Source: Candidatus Aalborgicola danicus (GTDB lineage Bacteria > Pseudomonadota > Gammaproteobacteria > Burkholderiales > Burkholderiaceae_C). Taken from it: 28,481 nt of DNA. Both the position numbers and the translations under genes were made by a program. Positions within the stretch are counted from its first letter, which is position 1. Each line of letters starts with the position of its first letter. Of the stretch, positions 24,025 through 28,481 are shown one piece after another. The stretch is from assembly GCA_016703945.1 (NCBI GenBank), contig JADJBC010000019.1, forward strand, positions 1 to 28,481, given 5' to 3'. The notes under the pieces were generated by a model. That model ran no database searches. It had not been told where the DNA came from and saw only the letters and a list, made by a program, of their open reading frames with translations.

Positions 24025-24227
24025 GAAATATTTGTAGAAAATTTCTTTGCGATAAATCAAAGAAGTCGTTTGCTTCGCGGAACGCAGTTGGGTTCTGTTG
24101 TCATTTTTTTCTCAACCAAAGCCGTCCCCACGTGCATCCCCACATCAAATGGCGAAATCGGATGATGTGAAGCGAGACATCGCAACAAAAACCCAGCGTG
24201 AAAAGGGCGAAATGTCCGCGTGATTCA

Positions 24228-24251
24228 AAGAAAAGCCCCTTGGCAGGGGCT
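24228..24251 (-). terminator. Rho-independent terminator of tRNA-Ser
   Basis: On the minus strand AGCCCCT pairs with AGGGGCT around a four-base loop (stem 24234-24240 with 24245-24251), followed by TTTTCTTT. It lies three bases after the tRNA-Ser CCA end. Confidence 0.85.
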
Positions 24252-24254
24252 ATC

Positions 24255-24344
24255 TGGCGGAACCTGTGAGATTCGAACTCACGGAGGACTCACATCCTCG
24301 CCGGTTTTCAAGACCGGTGCCTTAAACCGCTCGGCCAAGGTTCC
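24255..24344 (-). tRNA. serT: tRNA-Ser (anticodon TGA)
   Basis: A complete 90-base class II tRNA. The acceptor strands GGAACCT and AGGTTCC pair, with discriminator G and encoded CCA (24255-24257). The anticodon loop is CTTGAAA between CCGGT and ACCGG, giving anticodon TGA. The long variable arm and the T-loop GTTCGAATC are those of tRNA-Ser. It lies 13 bases after the ureG stop on the same strand and is followed at once by its own terminator. Confidence 0.96.
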
Positions 24345-24357
24345 CAACGCTGAGATT

Positions 24358-25008
24358 CTAACTGGCTCGCAGCATGCCTTTGGTTTCGATGAAAGCAATT
24401 ACGGCCTTCAGGCCGTCCTGGGTCTTCAGATTGGTCATGACAAACGGCTTGAGCCCCTTGGCCGTGGTGCGCATGCGGATGGTGTCTGCTTCCATCACGG
24501 CCAGGTCGGCGCCCACATACGGCGCCAGATCGGTCTTGTTGATGACAAACATGTCGCTTTTAGTGATACCAGGGCCGCCCTTGCGGGGGATTTTTTCGCC
24601 GGCGGCCACGTCGATCACGTAGATGGTCAGGTCCGAGAGTTCTGGGCTGAAGGTGGCGGCCAGATTGTCGCCACCGCTCTCGATAAACACGATGTCGGCG
24701 TTCGGAAATTCCACCAGCATGCGGTCAATGGCCTCCAGATTGATGGAGGCGTCCTCACGGATAGCGGTGTGCGGGCAGCCACCGGTTTCAACACCCATGA
24801 TGCGTTCGGCAGGCAGCGCCCCGCTGACGGTCAGGATGCGCTGGTCTTCCTTGGTGTAGATGTCGTTGGTGATGGCGACCAGGGCGTATCTTTCGCGCAT
24901 GGCTTTGCACAGCATTTCCAGCAGCGTGGTCTTGCCTGAGCCGACGGGGCCGCCGATGCCGACACGCAGAGGAGGGAGGGTCTTGGTGCGGTTGGCGATG
25001 TGGTGCAT
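24358..25008 (-). CDS. ureG: Urease accessory GTPase UreG
   Basis: UreG is the SIMIBI-class GTPase that, with UreE, UreF and UreD/H, loads nickel into the urease active site. It has 216 residues. The P-loop GPVGSGKT lies at 20-27, the switch region TNDIYTKEDQRIL at about 48-60, the nickel-binding CPH motif at 78-80 (GGCPHTAIREDAS), ESGGDNL, and the guanine-binding NKTD. The length and all motifs are normal and the frame is intact. It is the last gene of the visible urease cluster. A dispersed repeat fills the ureF-ureG gap and tRNA-Ser follows downstream. Confidence 0.96.
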   Translation of the reverse strand: MHHIANRTKTLPPLRVGIGGPVGSGKTTLLEMLCKAMRERYALVAITNDIYTKEDQRILTVSGALPAERIMGVETGGCPHTAIREDASINLEAIDRMLVEFPNADIVFIESGGDNLAATFSPELSDLTIYVIDVAAGEKIPRKGGPGITKSDMFVINKTDLAPYVGADLAVMEADTIRMRTTAKGLKPFVMTNLKTQDGLKAVIAFIETKGMLRAS

Positions 25009-25027
25009 GTGGACATGGGATTTACTA

Positions 25028-25080
25028 TAAAAACGATAGCTAATTACGCAATAGATACGGGGCTAGGAGCGGAAAAGCCT
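25028..25080 (+). repeat. Dispersed intergenic repeat, copy 3
   Basis: This copy reads roughly TATAAAAACGATAGCT, AATTACGCAATAGATACGGG and GCTAGGAGCGGAAAAGCC, aligned with copies at 7436-7487 and 21667-21718. Its right end overlaps the last codons and stop of ureF (LFRS stop on the minus strand). It separates ureF from ureG. Confidence 0.7.
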
Positions 25081-25749
25081 TGAATACTGAACCTCGTGCT
25101 GGCTGCTCAGAATAGCCAGCATGGGTGCGAACGCTTGGCGGTCGTTGTCTGCAATGCTTAGTGCGTTGTCAATTGCAGCCGGTATCTCGGCGGTCAATGC
25201 CGACAGGATGCGTTGCCCCGCGCTCTGGCCCAAGGGCACTGATTTGATCGCGGCTTGCACCATGTTCTCCGCCCAGCCAAAGGCATAGGCCAGCAGGCAT
25301 TCGCGCAACGGCGCGCCTGCGCTGCTTGCGGCCAGTGCATAGGCAATCGGGTAGGTGGGGTCTTGCCCGGCCAGCACGGCGATCTGCCCCGGCGTTGCGG
25401 TGGTGTGGTTGCGCAGCCATTCCAGCAGGCTGCGTCCCATTTGTTCGGTCTGGGCACGCAGCTCGCTGCTCTCGCGGGTTTGCAGCACCCAGGCGTTCAG
25501 TGCGGCGATGCGGGCGTGGTCATCGGCCCGCCAGGCGGGAATGGCCTGGGCCACGGAGGGCAAATCGGAGCGCGCCAGGCTCAGGTGTAGATGGTCCACC
25601 AGCCACGCGGATGCTTCACTTTCCGTAGCGACTCGTGCAGTATCCACGGCGGCTTCCAGGCATTCCGAGTACGAAAAGCCGCCTATGGGCAGGGCTGGCG
25701 AGGCCAGCCACATCAGTTGCATCAGGCTGGAGTCGAGCATGTGAGGCAT
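25063..25749 (-). CDS. ureF: Urease accessory protein UreF
   Basis: UreF is part of the UreDFG pre-activation complex and gates GTP use by UreG during nickel delivery. It has 228 residues with MQLMWLASPALPIGGFSYSE at about 10-29, the family hallmark. ALAASSAGAPLRECLLAYAF and GWAENMVQAAIKSVPLGQSA follow in the helical core. The start at 25749 lies three bases after the ureE stop, so translation is coupled. The C-terminal LFRS and stop codon fall within a dispersed repeat, so the native end may have been altered slightly. The frame is intact. Confidence 0.94.
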   Translation of the reverse strand: MPHMLDSSLMQLMWLASPALPIGGFSYSECLEAAVDTARVATESEASAWLVDHLHLSLARSDLPSVAQAIPAWRADDHARIAALNAWVLQTRESSELRAQTEQMGRSLLEWLRNHTTATPGQIAVLAGQDPTYPIAYALAASSAGAPLRECLLAYAFGWAENMVQAAIKSVPLGQSAGQRILSALTAEIPAAIDNALSIADNDRQAFAPMLAILSSQHEVQYSRLFRS

Positions 25750-25752
25750 GCC

Positions 25753-26443
25753 CTAGTGCTTGTGGCTGCAGCCGGGGCCATGCACGTGGGGTGATGCGCT
25801 GGCTGCGGCTATCGGAATGGACGCCAGCTTCTTGCCGGCCGAAGGCTTGGGTTCGGTGCGTGGGTGGTGATGCACTTGCGCGTGCGTATCCGTAGGTGCG
25901 TGATCGTGATCGCTTGCCTGACCGTGGTCGTGTGCATGGTCATGGTGCGAATGCCCATGATCATGGCCAGCATGAGGGTGTCCACCCGACGCATAAGCCC
26001 CGCTCTCCGGCTCAAACGCCTCATCCACGGCGTTCACGATCAGGTGCATGGCGCGAAGCATGTCGGCCAGCACATGATCGGGTTCGATCTTCAGGTGGTC
26101 GGGCTTGAGTTCAATCGGCACATGCCGGTTGCCCAGATGGTAGGCCGCGCGTATCAAGTCGTAGGGCGAACCGTGTTCGGTGCAGTGTGTGATCTTCAAA
26201 ACCGATTGCGGCGCAGCAAGCACCTTGACCAGCGATCCGTCTTCGGCCACCAGCACATCGCCGCCGCGCACTGCGGTGCCGCGCGGCAGGAACACGCCGA
26301 TGTTGCGGCCAGCGGAATCGGTGGCGTCAAAGCGGCTCTTCTGGCGCACGTCCCAATCGAGTTCGACAGTGCTGGCGCGCTTGAGCAACACGGGGGCGAG
26401 TCCCTGGGCTTGCGGTAAAAGTTCATTTGGAGACTTGGAACAT
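25753..26443 (-). CDS. ureE: Urease nickel metallochaperone UreE (frame break near start)
   Basis: UreE binds nickel and passes it to UreG. The core reads LPQAQGLAPVLLKRASTVEL, KSRFDATDSAGRNIGVFLPR, and GNRHVPIELKPDHLKIEPDH with the nickel-binding histidine of the dimer interface. The C-terminal 70 residues are very rich in His and Asp (HDHGHSHHDHAHDHG), a nickel store. The likely start is the ATG at 26443 (MFQVSK), whose frame joins the rest after removal of one T near 26424-26427. An uninterrupted reading starting at 26520 exists, but its N-terminus does not look like UreE. Corrected length is about 229 residues. The ribosome-binding site is poor. Confidence 0.88.
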
Positions 26444-26780
26444 GTGCTTGAAGTAGGGTGGCAGATGCTAATGCAGGCTTCAAATGTTATAATTGAGTCG
26501 AGAATACTCTTCTTGTGCAACTGAGAAAGTTCTCCATGATCAGTCTAGAGAAGTTGGAAAAGGTTGTGCGACGGGCCTGGCCGTCGGTGGGGGCTGCCGT
26601 GAGGGTTTCTTGCGCCGGAAACCGCACGAGCAACAGTGTTCTAACGGAAACAACGACGTGGGGCCCTCGGGGGGGCGGGGCCGCGCGAATCAGGCCGACA
26701 ACGCATGATGTAGCCGCGGGTGTGGTGCGAGGCTGCCTTTGCTGGATCAGGGACACATCCACCTAGCGTGCGGCTGTCTT
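26444..26780. other. 337-bp gap between ureC and ureE
   Basis: This gap is unusually long for urease clusters of this group. It contains a plus-strand extended -10 promoter match (26485-26493). Beyond it is an unrecognised 76-codon plus-strand reading (26536-26766, beginning MISLEKLEKVVRRAWP) with GAGAAAG upstream. The rest is GC-rich with G runs (26650-26690) and may be poorly sequenced. I see no homolog of a urease gene. Confidence 0.4.
26485..26493 (+). promoter_or_regulatory. Extended -10 promoter element
   Basis: TGTTATAAT is a perfect TGnTATAAT extended -10 on the plus strand; the -35 position 17 bases upstream (ATGCTA) is poor. The same bases read on the minus strand give TATAAC, 37-45 bases upstream of ureE, so the site could alternatively serve ureEFG. 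Direction is undecided. Confidence 0.4.
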
Positions 26781-28481
26781 TCAAAACAAAAAGTACCGCT
26801 GCGCCATCGGCAAACTAATCGCCGGCTCGCATGTCAGCAACTGCCCATCAGCGCGCACGCTGTAGGTCTGGGCGTCGATCTCCATGGTCGGCAGGTAGCT
26901 GTTGTGCACCATGTGTTGCTTGCGGATGCCGCGGATGTTCTTCACGGCGCTCAAGGGTTTGGCCAGACCAAAACGCTCCTTGATTCCGGCGTTCAAGCCA
27001 GCTTGCGACACAAAGGTGAGTGAGCCACGCGCCAATGCGCCACCAAACGATCCGAACATGGGGCGGTAATGCACGGGCTGAGGTGTGGGGATGCTTGCAT
27101 TGGGGTCGCCCATCGCCGCCATCGATATGAAACCGCCCTTCAAAATCAGGGCCGGTTTGACGCCGAAGAAGGCCGGCTTCCAGACCACCAGATCGGCCCA
27201 TTTGTCGACCTCTATGCTGCCGACCTCGTGGCTGATGCCGTGGGCGATAGCCGGGTTGATGGTGTATTTGGCGATGTAGCGCTTGGCGCGGAAGTTGTCG
27301 TTCCGCGGGTTGGCATCCACATTGCCAATGCCGCCGTCAGCCCCCCGCCAACCAGCCCCGCTGCGCCTCATCTTGTGCGCCGTCTGCCAAGTGCGGATGA
27401 TGACTCACCGACACGGCCCATGGCCTGGCTGTCGCTGCTCATCATGCTGATGGCGCCCAGGTCGTGCAGGATGTCTTCGGCGGCGATGGTTTCCTTGCGG
27501 ATGCGGCTCTCGGCAAAGGCCAGGTCTTCGGCAATGCCAGCGTCCAGGTGGTGGCAGACCATCAGCATGTCCACATGTTCATCCAGCGTGTTGACCGTGT
27601 AGGGCATGGTGGGGTTGGTGGAGCTGGGCAAGAAGTTGGCCTGGCCCACCACCTTGAGAATGTCCGGTGCATGTCCTCCGCCAGCGCCTTCGGTGTGGAA
27701 TGCGCACAGATCCTCTGCCCTGGTCGCAGCAATCGTGTTCTCCACAAAGCCCGATTCGTTCAAGGTGTCGGAGTGGATGGCCACTTGCACATCGGTCGTC
27801 GGCAACGTCCAGGCAGTTGCTGATGGCCGCCGGGGTGGTCCCCCCAGTCCCCGGGCAGTTTCAAACCAATGACACCGGCGCCGACCTGCTCGTGCAGTGC
27901 GGCGGGCAGCGATGCATTGCCCCTTGCCCAGAAAGCCCAGGTTCATGGGGAAGGCGTCGGCCGCCTGCAACATGCGTTCGATATTCCACGGCCCCGGCGT
28001 GCAGGTGGTGGCAGCGTGGCGCACGGCCCGGTGCCGCCGCCGGAGCATCGTGGTCACGCCGCTGGCGCAGCTTCCTCGATTTGTTGGGGGCAGATGCGAA
28101 GTGGATGTGGCTATCGATGCCACCGGCGGTGACGATTTGCCCTCGCAACTGATGACCTCGGTACCGGGGCCGATGATGATGTCCACACCGGGTTGTGTGT
28201 CCGGGTTGCCAGCCTTGCCGATGGCGACGATGCGCCCGCCCTTCAGCCCAATATCGGCCTTGACGACACCCCAGTGGTCCAGTATCAGGGCGTTGGTCAT
28301 CACGCAGTCCACAGCACCCTCGGCACGCATTCTTTGCGACTGTGCCATGCCGTCACGTATGGTCTTGCCGCCACCAAACTTGACCTCTTCACCATAGCCA
28401 CCGGCGGCCAGCGTGTAGTCCTTCTCGACTTCAATCAGCAGCCCGGTGACGGCCGGTGCACCGGTCGCCGACGGTGGGGCC
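26781..28481 (-). CDS. ureC: Urease alpha subunit UreC (start beyond window, many frame breaks)
   Basis: UreC carries the dinuclear nickel active site that hydrolyses urea to ammonia and carbamate. Readable segments in order: GPTVGD at the window edge, VEKDYTLAAGGYGEEVKFGG, AVDCVMTNALILDHWGVVKA, DSHIHF (nickel histidines, one A missing nearby), GPWNIERMLQAADAFPMNLG, the carbamylated-lysine segment GLK, IHSDTLNESGFVENT, FHTEGAGGGHAPDILK, the flap MVCHHLD, SSDSQAMGRVGE (nickel aspartate), and a clean C-terminus ending PMAQRYFLF. Frame breaks cluster at 27310-27380, 27770-27900, 27990-28150 and 28430-28470. Only about ten N-terminal residues are missing. The gene is recognisable along its entire length, so it is probably functional in the organism and badly sequenced here. 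ureA and ureB should lie to the right. Confidence 0.93.

Larger units (their letters stand above)
23830..24254. other. 425-bp gap between hemW and tRNA-Ser
   Basis: No protein gene is recognised here. The gap holds three consecutive hairpins (23950-24014), an AT-rich stretch (24015-24060) with a promoter-like pair on the minus strand, a mixed stretch with only short ORFs (for example a 24-codon ORF starting MAKSDDVKRD on the plus strand near 24149), and the terminator of tRNA-Ser. The candidate small RNA and the terminator are listed separately. Confidence 0.5.

Noticed and set aside
24071..24223. Remnant of an integrase or other gene next to tRNA-Ser
   Set aside because: The minus strand stays open for about 50 codons, but I could not identify any integrase motif; tRNA-Ser itself is intact with no duplicate end visible.
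24220..24939. Plus-strand open frame of 239 codons across tRNA-Ser and ureG
   Set aside because: It crosses a complete tRNA gene and lies antisense to an unmistakable UreG.
26444..26520. UreE start at 26520
   Set aside because: The extra N-terminal residues do not look like UreE, whereas MFQVSK at 26443 joined after a one-base correction does.

Overview
The window looks like a chromosomal segment of a betaproteobacterium in the Comamonadaceae, resembling Rhodoferax or Polaromonas. The evidence is high GC content, the gene order greB / spoT-rpoZ-gmk-yicC / Ser-Thr kinase-PP2C phosphatase-rph-rdgB-hemW, a urease cluster, and three copies of an intergenic repeat of the kind I associate with this family. 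It splits into an accessory part (1 to about 14190) and a core part (about 14200 to the end).

Accessory part. This is one end of an integrative element. From left to right: a primase-like replication gene cut by the window edge, a 32-residue hydrophobic ORF, and an AlpA-type regulator (all minus strand); a 402-residue protein of unknown function with a helix-turn-helix-like C-terminus (minus); a plus-strand operon of an SNF2-like helicase, a DUF4391 protein, a type III methyltransferase (Mod) and a type III restriction/helicase subunit (Res); then a convergent P4-type tyrosine integrase. Tandem repeats lie upstream of the integrase. The element ends at a 3' half of a tRNA-Arg(ACG) gene with no 5' half, which should be the attachment-site scar. 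The helicase-DUF4391-Mod-Res operon is the best candidate for an unusual defence system: a type III restriction-modification pair joined to an extra large helicase and a protein of unknown function.

Core part. After the scar come a terminator and greB (plus), then the convergent minus-strand set yicC-gmk-rpoZ-spoT. Divergent from yicC is a plus-strand set: a kinase and a PP2C phosphatase with overlapping ends, rph, rdgB and hemW. A 176-bp element with near-perfect 29-bp inverted ends sits between rdgB and hemW. A roughly 425-bp gap after hemW holds a candidate minus-strand small RNA and the terminator of tRNA-Ser(TGA). The rest is the minus-strand urease cluster ureC-ureE-ureF-ureG, with ureC cut by the window edge.

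Sequence quality. At least eleven genes carry reading-frame breaks, nearly all single-base gains or losses and many in homopolymers. Housekeeping genes (greB, rpoZ, gmk, yicC, rph, hemW) are affected, and correcting the breaks restores lengths divisible by three and family-typical proteins. I therefore read most of them as sequencing errors. They are dense at 8150-9080 (mod) and 27300-28481 (ureC). Functional claims based on broken frames in this window should be treated with caution.
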